From the NCBI GenBank assembly GCA_963545585.1, contig CAUUKX010000043.1, forward strand, positions 1-16,496: a stretch of 16,496 bases of DNA, read 5' to 3'. Source of the DNA: W11650 sp963545585. GTDB taxonomy: Bacteria > Bacillota > Clostridia > Lachnospirales > Vallitaleaceae. Below are positions 7,368-15,154 of the stretch, piece by piece. Under the pieces are notes generated by a model, which was not told the DNA's origin, made no database searches, and saw only the letters and a program-made list of their open reading frames with translations. The position numbers and the translations under genes were made by a program. The stretch's first letter is position 1. The number at the start of each line of letters is the position of its first letter.

Positions 7368-9131
7368 ATGCATTTAAGAAGTATACGCTGGCGCTTGGTG
7401 ACGATTTATGTTTTGCTGGTAATTATTGTCATGATGGCCAGCGGCACTTTGATTGTATATCTGACCAGAGATAATGAGTATAAGGTGATCAAAAACGATC
7501 TGCGGCGCTTGGCGGCACTGGCGACCGCCATTTCCGCCGAGGATGACGCATCGGCGGAAGCGCTGGAAAAACAGTATATGAACCTGCTGATGCAGGGGCG
7601 GCTGGGTCAGCTGGCTTCAGACAGCATTATTTGTATGCTACGGCCAAACGGGGAAGTGATTTATACGACCTCGGAGGTGGAAACGGCCAAGCGGATTCTG
7701 ACACCGCAGACTATGGCGGCGGCTATGGGCAGTACACTGGAGGAGTTTGACCGGGTCGGCAACATTCGGGAAAATGACCGAATGATGGGATTGGCTTTGC
7801 CAGTCAAGGACAACCAAGGCGAAGTGGCCTTTATTCTTTATTTTTTAAAGGGAACGGAGCAGGTGGAAGAAAACATCCGGCGGACGGTTTATGTTATTTC
7901 GGTTTCAGTTTTGCTGGCGATCGGGCTGGCAATGTTTTTGGGTTATGTTTTTGCCGGATACTTGACCCGGCCGATTCGTTCGCTTTCCAGACGGGCTAAG
8001 GATATGGCGGCTGGAAATCTGAAAAACCCGATTCCGGTGCTGTCTAATGATGAAATTGGTGATTTAACGGATAATTTTAACTATATGGCTAAGTCTTTGA
8101 ACCGGACGATGGAACAGATGGCCGGAGAAAAGAACAAGATGGAAACCATCATTCATTATATGACGGATGGGATTCTGGTTTTTGATGAAGAGGGGCAGAT
8201 TATTCATAAAAATCCGGCTTCGATGCGGATGCTGGATTTTCATGGTGCGAAAAGTTATGAGGAAGTTTTTGACGAAGCCCTGAAAATGTCGTATCAGGAG
8301 CTGACCGGCCGGATGGAACAGGGTCAGTTAAAATTTCCTTTGGAAAAGGACAATCAATATTTTAATGTGGCGTTTGCCCGGTATTTTAGTGATGATCGGG
8401 TAGCCAGAGGAGTGATTTGCGTTATTCAGGACGTAACCGAGCATAAAAAATTAGAGCAGATTCAAAAAGAGTTTGTGGCCAATGTTTCGCATGAACTGCG
8501 GACACCGATTACAACGGTGAAAAGCTATGCCGAAACTTTGCTGGATTTGCCGCCGGAGGATATCGAAAACCGGGAGCGGTTTTTGACCGTTATTAACTCG
8601 GAAAGCGACCGGATGACGGCTTTGGTTCAGGACTTATTAGACTTATCCAAGTTAGATAACAAAAAGCTTAGTTTTCAGATGGAGCAGATTGAACTGACGG
8701 GGCTGGTTCGCAGCGAGGTGGAGGGCTACCAAATTCATGCCCGTAAAAAAGGGCAGCAACTCTTATTTGAAGCTGAGGAAAACTATTATATTTATGGCGA
8801 TTCCGGCCGGATATCGCAGGTTTTTCGCAATTTGATTTCCAATGCCGTTAAATACAGCGGGGAAGGCAGTCAGGTTAAGGTGTCGTTATCTGTGGAGGAA
8901 AGTTTTGTGGTCGGCAAGATTCAGGATCAGGGAATTGGAATTGCGCCGGAGGATTTGCCGCGGGTATTTGAACGTTTTTACCGGGTCGATAAGGCGCGCT
9001 CCCGGGCGATGGGCGGAACGGGACTGGGACTGGCGATTGTCAAGGAGATTATGCAGTATCACGGCGGCCGGGTCGAGGTTACGTCGGAGCTGGGGCAGGG
9101 GAGCTGCTTTTCTTTATATTTTCCCTGTTGA
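7368..9131 (+). CDS. walK: WalK (YycG) sensor histidine kinase
   Basis: Membrane kinase that senses cell-wall state and phosphorylates WalR. 587 residues, near the 600 or so of WalK. Order: membrane helix 1 (8-32), an extracellular sensor domain of about 140 residues (33-173), membrane helix 2 (174-199), HAMP (about 197-250), cytoplasmic PAS (about 255-360, with GILVFDEEGQIIHKNPA), then the HisKA domain with phospho-acceptor His375 in NVSHELRTPITTVKSY. The ATPase domain shows the N box FRNLISNAVKYS, the G1 box DQGIGI, the F box VFERFYRVDKARS and the G2 box GGTGLGLAIVKEI. The extracellular, HAMP and PAS combination is the WalK architecture. GGGAG precedes the ATG. No convincing terminator follows before the next promoter at 9188-9220. 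Confidence 0.95.
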   Translation: MHLRSIRWRLVTIYVLLVIIVMMASGTLIVYLTRDNEYKVIKNDLRRLAALATAISAEDDASAEALEKQYMNLLMQGRLGQLASDSIICMLRPNGEVIYTTSEVETAKRILTPQTMAAAMGSTLEEFDRVGNIRENDRMMGLALPVKDNQGEVAFILYFLKGTEQVEENIRRTVYVISVSVLLAIGLAMFLGYVFAGYLTRPIRSLSRRAKDMAAGNLKNPIPVLSNDEIGDLTDNFNYMAKSLNRTMEQMAGEKNKMETIIHYMTDGILVFDEEGQIIHKNPASMRMLDFHGAKSYEEVFDEALKMSYQELTGRMEQGQLKFPLEKDNQYFNVAFARYFSDDRVARGVICVIQDVTEHKKLEQIQKEFVANVSHELRTPITTVKSYAETLLDLPPEDIENRERFLTVINSESDRMTALVQDLLDLSKLDNKKLSFQMEQIELTGLVRSEVEGYQIHARKKGQQLLFEAEENYYIYGDSGRISQVFRNLISNAVKYSGEGSQVKVSLSVEESFVVGKIQDQGIGIAPEDLPRVFERFYRVDKARSRAMGGTGLGLAIVKEIMQYHGGRVEVTSELGQGSCFSLYFPC

Positions 9132-9187
9132 TTGGGATTTGGGGCGGCGGTCAGCCGGCCTTATTCGTAACCTATCCGTTAGCGGAT

Positions 9188-9220
9188 TGTAACGGTTTTG
9201 TAATATGAATCCGGTATAAT
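9188..9220 (+). promoter_or_regulatory. WalR box and promoter of the secreted-protein gene
   Basis: TGTAAC (9188-9193), 5 bp, TGTAAT (9199-9204) fits the published WalR consensus TGTWAH-N5-TGTWAH at every position. Ten bp further on is a perfect -10 TATAAT (9215-9220). The bases at the -35 distance (ACGGTT, 9192-9197) do not resemble TTGACA and are covered by the box. That arrangement is expected for a promoter activated by an OmpR-family regulator. A small hairpin, ATCCG/CGGAT (9174-9178/9183-9187), directly precedes the box. Confidence 0.75.
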
Positions 9221-9286
9221 ATGTACTTATCAGGAAAATATTTTAGCGGTATGGCAAACCGCAGGAAGGACAAGATAAATGTTGCA

Positions 9287-9376
9287 GTTCAGGCGTTAAG
9301 CAAATAGGTATTTATGCTGGATATGTCGCTGGAGAACAAGTTCTCCGTTCGGATATCAAGGGTAACCTGCCTAAAC
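9287..9376 (+). repeat. Structured repeat element, short copy (copy B), in the leader of the secreted-protein gene
   Basis: Ends GTTCAGGC (9287-9294) and GCCTAAAC (9369-9376) pair at 7 of 8 positions. Inside is a hairpin with arms GGAGAAC/GTTCTCC (9331-9337/9340-9346), a 6+6-nt internal loop, and a second stem GATAT/ATATC (9320-9324/9353-9357). Bases 9294-9348 align without gaps to 12556-12610 with 39 of 55 identical. The block GCAAATAG and the hairpin tip GAGA[A/G]CAAGTTCTC have the same spacing in both copies. A separate small hairpin GCGGT/ACCGC (9246-9250/9258-9262) lies upstream in the same leader. Confidence 0.7.
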
Positions 9377-9409
9377 GGTAACAGAGAAACCAAGGAGAAA
9401 GGAGCGAAT

Positions 9410-10039
9410 ATGAAAAAAAACAGGTTTGGATTGTTTTTTATTGGTTTGATATGGATGTTCCTCTTTTCTTTTGCTGCCGAGGCGAGCACCTTTGCAAACG
9501 GTGGGGTTCGTGAAAACGCAGGCAATAAAGTTATGACAAATAAGGCAACGGAAGAAAAAGCTGCGCTGGGTCAGGCGGAACAGTTAGAAGCAGCCGGTGT
9601 TACCATGGAAAGTTTACTGCAATATGTGCAGGAATTGGAAGAAAACCTGAAAACGGAAGAAAACGGTGTGGCCGAGCAAATTGGTTCTTTGACCTTGACG
9701 GAGGGAATCGGCAAAAAAAGAACGAAGCTTTTCAGCGGCAGCCGGAAGCTTTTAGGAAACGGTGGCAAGGAAGATCGGGTTGATTTGGTGCTGTTTTATT
9801 TGCCGGTCAAAGAAGACGGCAAAACCGAACCGATGATTTTGCAGATTGATCAGTATACCATTGGAGCCAGTAAATTGTTCAGTGCTGAAATTGAATTAAA
9901 CCGTGCCGGAGTCAATTATTTGCTGATTCAAGTCAGCGGTGAAAGCCAAAAACTGTCTTATCAGCTTTACCAAATCATTGTCGAGGACATTAAAACCAAG
10001 GACAAATTGGAAAGCATGACATTAAAGTTTAAAAAATAG
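9410..10039 (+). CDS. Secreted protein of unknown function, encoded between walK and walH
   Basis: 209 residues from the ATG at 9410, chosen because AAAGGAG lies 5 nt upstream and the protein then starts with a clear signal peptide: MKKNR, a hydrophobic core GLFFIGLIWMFLFSF, and probable cleavage after AAEAS. The mature protein has a charged helical stretch (about residues 45-85, rich in Glu, possibly coiled coil) that includes LLQYVQELEENLKTEE. A Lys/Gly-rich turn follows, then a strand-rich region (about 120-209) with VDLVLFYLPVKEDGKT and IIVEDIKTKDKLESMTLKF. I recognise no family. It has its own promoter with a perfect WalR box, so it is a likely direct WalR target, and its position suggests a role in wall metabolism or in feedback to WalK/WalH/WalI. 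It is not part of the classical Bacillus walRKHIJ order. Confidence 0.85.
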   Translation: MKKNRFGLFFIGLIWMFLFSFAAEASTFANGGVRENAGNKVMTNKATEEKAALGQAEQLEAAGVTMESLLQYVQELEENLKTEENGVAEQIGSLTLTEGIGKKRTKLFSGSRKLLGNGGKEDRVDLVLFYLPVKEDGKTEPMILQIDQYTIGASKLFSAEIELNRAGVNYLLIQVSGESQKLSYQLYQIIVEDIKTKDKLESMTLKFKK

Positions 10040-10044
10040 TTTTG

Positions 10045-10175
10045 CGCAGCCAGAGGCCGATAAAGTAGATGAGCGGACGGCAGGCATAGCGGGGCGGCTG
10101 CGAATGTGATGTGAGTGCGGGAGTGCGCAGCTTAATGACGGAAGCCCTGTTGCGTGTTGCTTAGGCGGTGCGCAC
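10045..10175 (+). other. Folded intergenic stretch before walH
   Basis: GC-rich compared with the flanks. Two perfect 7-bp long-range pairings sit side by side: CGCAGCC/GGCTGCG (10045-10051/10096-10102) and GTGCGCA/TGCGCAC (10123-10129/10169-10175). There is no T-run, so it is not a terminator, and no promoter is clear. It may be a leader or processing element within the transcript running into walH. Function unknown. Confidence 0.35.
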
Positions 10176-10214
10176 AGCAAGGAATCGAAAGAAAAGAATT
10201 GGAATGGAGCAAAG

Positions 10215-11585
10215 ATGAGCGGCAAAACAGCGATTAAGTCGATGACATTAGCGATGCTTATTTTATTAAGTCTTTTGCAAATTGAAAGGTTATGGTTTGA
10301 GAACCATGGCCTTTTTTCTTCGGCGGTACAGAAAAAAACGGCAGAGCAGGCCTTGCAGGAATTGATTATGGAGCCGGAATATATTGCCTTATATAAGGGT
10401 GAAATCAAAGGCGAGTACCATATGCTTGACTCGGCTGGGATTTTATTCAGTTCGATTTTAAAAGATACCGGCCGGGTGATTCGGCAGCTTGAGAAAATGT
10501 CGGCGCTCAGTGCATATGATTATCCGGTTTTGTTTGAGCAGCCGCATATTTTGTATCATTTTTCAGTGCCGATTTCGGTGCAGATGATTGGCCGGATTGC
10601 TCAAATAAAGATGCCGAAAGAGGCGGCAGAGATTACTAGTATGGCTTTGGTTCCGGCGGGGTTAGCCGAGAACCGCTTTTTGCTACTTTTTTTTGATAAG
10701 GACACGGCTTTGGTCAAGGGTTTTTCTGTTTTAAAAAATGATTTATCTGATGAAAATGAAGTTTTCAGTCGTTATATCAGCGGTCAGGCTTCCGCCGGTA
10801 ATCTTCGGCTGTCCGCCAAACAGCAGGGGCTGGCGGATTTCGCTGGCGAGGTACTGCTGCCGGCACCGAAACAAAACTATATTTTGCCCCAAGAATGGAA
10901 ATGGGAAGCACCTTATCTGCCGGAGACAGATGGGCAGGTCAGGATTGATACCGACCGGCTGTCGGAATATATCTTTTTCTTTGTCAAAAACCCGCGAATT
11001 TTATGGAGTATTCTGGAGCCGGAAAGAGTTCGCTATGGTGACTCCTCAACCCTCTTAGAGTATAACACCAAGGGGATATTTACTTATCGCTTGGCTCAGG
11101 CGGTTGAAAAAGGAGACGAGAGGCTGCCGGCAGGCGAAGCCTTGAAAAAGGCGGTTGATTTTATGAATAAAGACAGTCTTTTGAGCACACAGGAGATTAA
11201 GCTATCAGCCTATCAGGCGGAGGATGAGCGGCATCATTTTTATTTTGATTATTATTTCCGGGGGCATCGTTTGATTTGGAACGAGGAAATGACAAAGCAT
11301 TACGGCGTTAAGTATCCGCTGGAGGCAGTAGTGGAAGGAGAGCAGGTAACTTTGTATAAGCGGCTGCTCCTTCAGCCGGAAGAGTTGCTCCAGCAGGGGA
11401 TGCGGTTTCGGGCTAATTATGAAGAGGTGCTGAACCGCTTTTATCAGACACATGATCAGACCGTAATCCGCGATTTGACTTTGGCTTATTTTGCCGAAAA
11501 AAGCGGTGTCCGGCTGGGCTGGGTGATTAACACCGAGGACGGAGAGTTTCTTTATTCCCTAATGCCGCAAGGAGGGAAACGATGA
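10215..11585 (+). CDS. walH: WalH (YycH)-like regulator of WalK
   Basis: 456 residues with a single N-terminal membrane helix (about 8-23, LAMLILLSLLQIERLWF) and a large extracytoplasmic part, as in YycH. The recognisable region is in the middle, where YIFFFVKNPRILWSILE and YGDSSTLLEYNTKGIFTYR resemble the YycH signature of a filament-like strand and turn repeat. In Bacillus YycH and YycI hold WalK inactive at the membrane, whereas in Staphylococcus aureus they promote WalK activity; the sign here is unknown. GGAG lies 5 nt before the ATG at 10215. The stop overlaps the walI start by 4 bp (ATGA), so the two are translationally coupled. Sequence similarity is modest, and the call rests largely on topology, partner gene and position. 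Confidence 0.78.
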   Translation: MSGKTAIKSMTLAMLILLSLLQIERLWFENHGLFSSAVQKKTAEQALQELIMEPEYIALYKGEIKGEYHMLDSAGILFSSILKDTGRVIRQLEKMSALSAYDYPVLFEQPHILYHFSVPISVQMIGRIAQIKMPKEAAEITSMALVPAGLAENRFLLLFFDKDTALVKGFSVLKNDLSDENEVFSRYISGQASAGNLRLSAKQQGLADFAGEVLLPAPKQNYILPQEWKWEAPYLPETDGQVRIDTDRLSEYIFFFVKNPRILWSILEPERVRYGDSSTLLEYNTKGIFTYRLAQAVEKGDERLPAGEALKKAVDFMNKDSLLSTQEIKLSAYQAEDERHHFYFDYYFRGHRLIWNEEMTKHYGVKYPLEAVVEGEQVTLYKRLLLQPEELLQQGMRFRANYEEVLNRFYQTHDQTVIRDLTLAYFAEKSGVRLGWVINTEDGEFLYSLMPQGGKR

Positions 11586-12451
11586 ACTGGAACAAAATAT
11601 TATCGGTTTTTATTGTCATATTTTTTGTGATTAATTTGGGGCTTTATGGGGTGCGGAGCATTCGGGATCAGCGCAGCTATACGCTGTCTAATAACCGAAT
11701 CCGGCAGCTGGAAAGCAGGATGAAGCAAAAAGGGGTAACGATGTATGATTATTTGCCGGAGTTTTATCCCAAGGCAATTTTAGAGCTGAAATCGGCGGAG
11801 TGGAAAAAAGAAGCGATTTTAGCGAAAATTTTCGGTGGGCAGGATTATCGCTCGGAAATTACTTATCAGGCGGCCTTGGCGGACAGCTATCAAAATGACC
11901 GCCAGCAGCTTGCCTTTTATACGGGCGACCACAGCGGTACTCTTTATTATAAAGGGGAAAATGAGCGTTATGTACCGGACGGTTCTGCGCTGTCAGCGTT
12001 AGAGGCCAAAGCACTGCTCTTTGTCAGGGATTTGGTGGGTGAGGGCAAGCAGTTCCAAGTAACAAACCGGCAAGTTAAGGGTTCGGAATATTTGCTGGAT
12101 ATTAACGGCGTTTTTCGTGGTCAGATTATATTCAGCAGCCAATTTCAGGTTCAAATCGGGGAAAAAGGCATCAGCGAGGCGATTGGGCATTTTTACGAGC
12201 CGCTTGAGTTTGACGGGGCGGCGCAGGAGATTTATGCTTTTGATGAAGTGATGTACTATTTTATGAATAAGATGGAGGAAAAGGGCAAAAAAAATATTAT
12301 CATTAAGGATGCGGATATCGGATACTGGATTTTGGATTCGGATACCCGTCAGCTGACGATTGAAGCAACGCCGGTCTACCGCCTGATTTTGGAGGACGGC
12401 AGTATTTACTATATTGACGCCTATCAAAATGAGTTTTTAAATGTAGAGTAG
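11582..12451 (+). CDS. walI: WalI (YycI)-like regulator of WalK
   Basis: 289 residues. It begins MNWNKILSVFIVIFFVINLG, the typical YycI opening of Trp-Asn/Ser-Lys followed by one membrane helix (about 6-24). The extracytoplasmic part contains SYTLSNNRIRQLESRMKQKG near the membrane, and a YycI-type region with IYAFDEVMYYFM and PVYRLILEDGSIYYIDAY at the end. The last segment is the usual YycI C-terminal strand pair. It is coupled to walH by an ATGA overlap with GGAGGG just upstream. YycI and YycH form a heterodimer that contacts WalK through the membrane helices. The walJ (metallo-beta-lactamase) and htrA genes that follow in Bacillus are absent; the next feature is a structured repeat. No terminator is visible. 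Confidence 0.85.
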   Translation: MNWNKILSVFIVIFFVINLGLYGVRSIRDQRSYTLSNNRIRQLESRMKQKGVTMYDYLPEFYPKAILELKSAEWKKEAILAKIFGGQDYRSEITYQAALADSYQNDRQQLAFYTGDHSGTLYYKGENERYVPDGSALSALEAKALLFVRDLVGEGKQFQVTNRQVKGSEYLLDINGVFRGQIIFSSQFQVQIGEKGISEAIGHFYEPLEFDGAAQEIYAFDEVMYYFMNKMEEKGKKNIIIKDADIGYWILDSDTRQLTIEATPVYRLILEDGSIYYIDAYQNEFLNVE

Positions 12452-12506
12452 GAGTTTTCTGGAGCAGTATCAAGTATAGTGATTGGGTTCCATTCAGGCA
12501 AAGTTT

Positions 12507-12643
12507 GTTCAGGCAAGCCACCCAGAATTCGCTGACTGCGAATTCTGGGTGTATACGTTCCGCAAATAGATATGGATACTTAATATGACAATAGAGAGCA
12601 AGTTCTCTTGTCATATTAAGTATCCATATCTGCTTGCCTGAAC
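12507..12643 (+). repeat. Structured repeat element, long copy (copy A): three perfect inverted repeats forming a three-way junction
   Basis: Outer arms 12507-12518 and 12632-12643 are perfect 12-bp inverted repeats (GTTCAGGCAAGC/GCTTGCCTGAAC). Directly inside the left arm is hairpin 1, a perfect 14-bp stem (12519-12532/12538-12551) with loop TGACT. After a 16-nt linker, hairpin 2 is a perfect 24-bp stem (12568-12591/12608-12631) whose 16-nt loop carries a further GAGA/TCTC pairing. Its 3' arm ends exactly where the right outer arm begins. The motif TTCAGGCAA also occurs once more 15 bp upstream (12493-12501). There is no open frame, T-run or clear target-site duplication. It could be a MITE-like element, a structured RNA or a cruciform-forming site. 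Confidence 0.85.
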
Positions 12644-12686
12644 TGAGAAACATATTAAAATCTGTTTAAAAATAGAAGAAACCCTG

Positions 12687-12713
12687 TTAAAAAATTTCAA
12701 AATCATGTATAAT
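12687..12713 (+). promoter_or_regulatory. Probable promoter of the S-layer-homology gene
   Basis: Perfect -10 TATAAT (12708-12713). The -35 is poor: TGTTAA at 17 bp (12685-12690) or TTAAAA at 15 bp (12687-12692). Start predicted near 12720, about 48 nt before the ATG. No full WalR box is present here. Confidence 0.5.
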
Positions 12714-12767
12714 AAGGGGAAAACTGGAAGCGGGGAAACTCGATAGACCAAGAAAGTGGAGGTAAGC

Positions 12768-15002
12768 ATGAAAAGAATATTAGCGCTGTTACTGGGAATT
12801 ATGATTCTGCTGACCGGTATTTCGGTACAGGCGGCGGAGAGTACCTTGGAGGAAAAAGCGTCAAGACTGAATAAATTAGGTATTTTAAAGGGTGACGGCA
12901 AATCTTATAATTTAACCAGCACTTTGACCCGGCAGGAGGCGGCGACTTTTATTGTCCGGCTATTGGGGGCGGAGAAAGAAGTGATGACCAATTCCGCCAG
13001 TTATCCGATTAGTGCGTTTACCGATATCAATGCCAAAACTGATTGGGCGGCGCCATACATCGGCTACTGTATTCAAAAGGGAATTATCAACGGCTATGCC
13101 GATCATACTTTCCGGCCGAAGGCTAAGTTAGAGATGCAGGCTTTTGCCAAATTGCTGTTGGTTGCGCTAGGTTATCAGTATGAGAAGGATTTTACTTGGC
13201 AGAATACTTTTAAAAAAGCGGAGGATTTAAAAATCGTAACGGCTGGTGAGGTTAGTCTGGCAGCGGCCAATCCCTTTACCCGGGGCGATGTGATTAAGCT
13301 CCTTGACCGGGTGCTGGGTATGAAAAATGTGCAGACCGAAAAAGAAATGTTTTATAATTTGCTGAAAAACGAGGGTGTTACCGAAGTAACGCTGACGGAA
13401 GTCGGGCTGCTGCGCCGGACGGGAAAAAACCGGGTGGAAGAAGTCAAAGAAATGTCGCCCGGCCGTTACAGCGTCCGTTTCAGCAATCCTCCCAAGATTT
13501 TTTCGGCCGAAAATATGATTCTGGTTGAGGAAGGCGGCCGCAATTTAAAGGTTAAGTCCATCCGGGCGACGGATTTGTTAAATTCGTTTGTGGTTGATAC
13601 CGATCAGCCGGCCGAGAATGTTAAATATCAGATTTTGATTAAAGATGTGATTGACCGGGATAATACTTATTTTCAGGAATATAAAAAGGAATTTATTTCG
13701 CTGCGCCGGCAGGGGATTGAAACGGATCTTTTCCGGATCAGCCGGATTGATGTCTTGGATCGGCGAACGATTGAGGTGGAGTTTACGCATCCGATTGGCG
13801 ATATTATGACCAACCAAAGTTTTTATCAGATTAAGCGGGACAAAGATGTTGTGGCCGATAGCTCCGCTTTAAAAGTAAATCTTTCTGGGGAAACCAAGGT
13901 GCGGATTCAAATGCAAAATTATAGTTTTGTGGAAAACGCAGCCTATGTCTTGATCGTATCGGGCAGCGCCCAATCGAAGTTAGGCGTCAGAATTAATTCG
14001 GGCAAGGAAGATAGGCTGCTGTTTTTAGGCAAGCAAACGGAGGAAGCCAAGTTTGATATTACGGCGATTGAACTGCTGGATAAAAATACTATTCGCCTGA
14101 CAACTAATAAGCCGGTCAGCGCCGCTACCGCAGAGCAGGTTTTTTCCTATTATCTGACGGACAACAATGCTTCACCGATTGCGATTGATAAAGCCACTGT
14201 TTTAGCGGGCAGCGAGAGCAGCGAGCAAAGTATTTTGCTGAAAACATCACGGACGCTGATTGAGAATAAAACTTATAACCTGAAAATCAATCAGCTCTAT
14301 ACTGAGGGCCGGACAGAATCCATTATTGAAAAGGACTATCGCTTTACGGCGGGCGTAACCGGAACCAGCAGCTATGATTTAAGCGAGGCCAGCCAGATTG
14401 ATCCCTATACGATTCAGTTCAATTTTGATACGGCTATGGATCAGCGAACGGCGGCAGAGCCAAAAAATTATTATCTCCGTCGGGAGCTGAGTGGTAAAAT
14501 GATTGTTCCGGCGGCGATTTATCATGATTATGAGAATGGCCGGATGCTGATGTATTTGGCTGAGCCGCTGAAGGAAAACAATTCAGCCACTTATTATCTT
14601 TACGCCAAAACGGATATTAAGGGTGCTAACGGCGAGTGGCGCAAGGATGCTGCAAAGATTGCTTTTGAAGTAACGGATATGGAAGAAGAGAAGGTGCGGT
14701 TTGAAAAGGTAATTTATATCGGCGATAATGCCGTCCAGATTTACTTTAACGAACCGGTGGCCAAAGCAGTGCCGAATCTGGATGTCGATAATTACCGGAT
14801 TTATGACAAGGAAAGCAAGCAGGAGCTTTATATTTTGGGAGTTCGCTACATTGACGGACGCCGAATCGTGCTGAATGCTCAAAATTACAATCCCAATAGG
14901 ACTTATGAATTAAAAGTAAAAGAAGTTTTGGAGTTCAACGGTATTAATGTGGTCAAAGACTTGCCGGCAACGGAAATTGAAAAAGGTGTTTTAGTACAAT
15001 AA
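12768..15002 (+). CDS. S-layer-homology surface protein with Ig-like (SbsA-type) repeats
   Basis: 744 residues from the ATG at 12768, chosen because GGAGGT lies 5 nt upstream; an in-frame GTG at 12756 overlaps that site. Signal peptide MKRILALLLGIMILLTGISVQA is cleaved near Ala22/23. Three S-layer-homology units follow (about 25-190), with LTRQEAATFIVRLLG, the central FTDI plus WAAPYIGYCIQKGIINGY and FRPKAK, and PFTRGDVIKLLDRVLG. They should bind pyruvylated secondary cell-wall polymer. The remainder consists of repeated beta domains of the SbsA Ig-like (Big_5) kind; each begins with a phrase such as AIELLDKNTIRLTTNKPV, IDPYTIQFNFDTAMD or AVQIYFNEPVAK. No enzyme domain, sortase motif or C-terminal membrane helix is seen. 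It is likely a structural surface or S-layer protein. A strong terminator follows directly. Confidence 0.92.
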   Translation: MKRILALLLGIMILLTGISVQAAESTLEEKASRLNKLGILKGDGKSYNLTSTLTRQEAATFIVRLLGAEKEVMTNSASYPISAFTDINAKTDWAAPYIGYCIQKGIINGYADHTFRPKAKLEMQAFAKLLLVALGYQYEKDFTWQNTFKKAEDLKIVTAGEVSLAAANPFTRGDVIKLLDRVLGMKNVQTEKEMFYNLLKNEGVTEVTLTEVGLLRRTGKNRVEEVKEMSPGRYSVRFSNPPKIFSAENMILVEEGGRNLKVKSIRATDLLNSFVVDTDQPAENVKYQILIKDVIDRDNTYFQEYKKEFISLRRQGIETDLFRISRIDVLDRRTIEVEFTHPIGDIMTNQSFYQIKRDKDVVADSSALKVNLSGETKVRIQMQNYSFVENAAYVLIVSGSAQSKLGVRINSGKEDRLLFLGKQTEEAKFDITAIELLDKNTIRLTTNKPVSAATAEQVFSYYLTDNNASPIAIDKATVLAGSESSEQSILLKTSRTLIENKTYNLKINQLYTEGRTESIIEKDYRFTAGVTGTSSYDLSEASQIDPYTIQFNFDTAMDQRTAAEPKNYYLRRELSGKMIVPAAIYHDYENGRMLMYLAEPLKENNSATYYLYAKTDIKGANGEWRKDAAKIAFEVTDMEEEKVRFEKVIYIGDNAVQIYFNEPVAKAVPNLDVDNYRIYDKESKQELYILGVRYIDGRRIVLNAQNYNPNRTYELKVKEVLEFNGINVVKDLPATEIEKGVLVQ

Positions 15003-15007
15003 TTAAG

Positions 15008-15039
15008 AAAAAGGGAGCAGGAAAGGCTTCCTTTTTTTT
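15008..15039 (+). terminator. Rho-independent terminator of the S-layer-homology gene
   Basis: AAAAAGGGAGC (15008-15018) pairs with GCTTCCTTTTT from 15026, including one G-T wobble, around the 7-nt loop AGGAAAG, and ends in eight T. It begins 6 nt after the stop codon. Confidence 0.9.
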
Positions 15040-15060
15040 ATAAAAAAATTAAAAAAACTA

Positions 15061-15089
15061 TTGCTTTTATGAAGAATCTATGCTATTAT
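15061..15089 (+). promoter_or_regulatory. Promoter of the SpaA-like surface protein gene
   Basis: Extended -10 TGCTATTAT (TATTAT at 15084-15089) with TTGCTT (15061-15066) at 17 bp. The -35 matches only TTG, but the TGN extension compensates. Start near 15096, about 59 nt before the ATG. Confidence 0.65.
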
Positions 15090-15154
15090 GAAAACAACAA
15101 AAACTAAAGAACTATAAGATGGGGAAGAAGACCTATATTAAGAAAGGAGAGCTT

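Noticed and set aside
9314..9409. N-terminal extension of the secreted protein from an ATG at 9314
   Set aside because: The extension would translate the structured repeat and push the clear signal peptide inside the protein. The AAAGGAG site favours 9410.
12507..12643. Reading the element as a simple terminator for walI or as a CRISPR-like array
   Set aside because: No T-run follows the stems, and there are no regularly spaced direct repeats with spacers; the two TTCAGGCAA copies are only 15 bp apart.
12519..12643. Hammerhead-type self-cleaving ribozyme in the three-way junction
   Set aside because: The required CUGANGA and GAAA core segments are not present at the junction.
12303..12901. 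Minus-strand open frames of about 100 codons around the structured repeat
   Set aside because: They lie across the repeat, the promoter and the start of strong + strand genes, with no ribosome binding site or recognisable protein.
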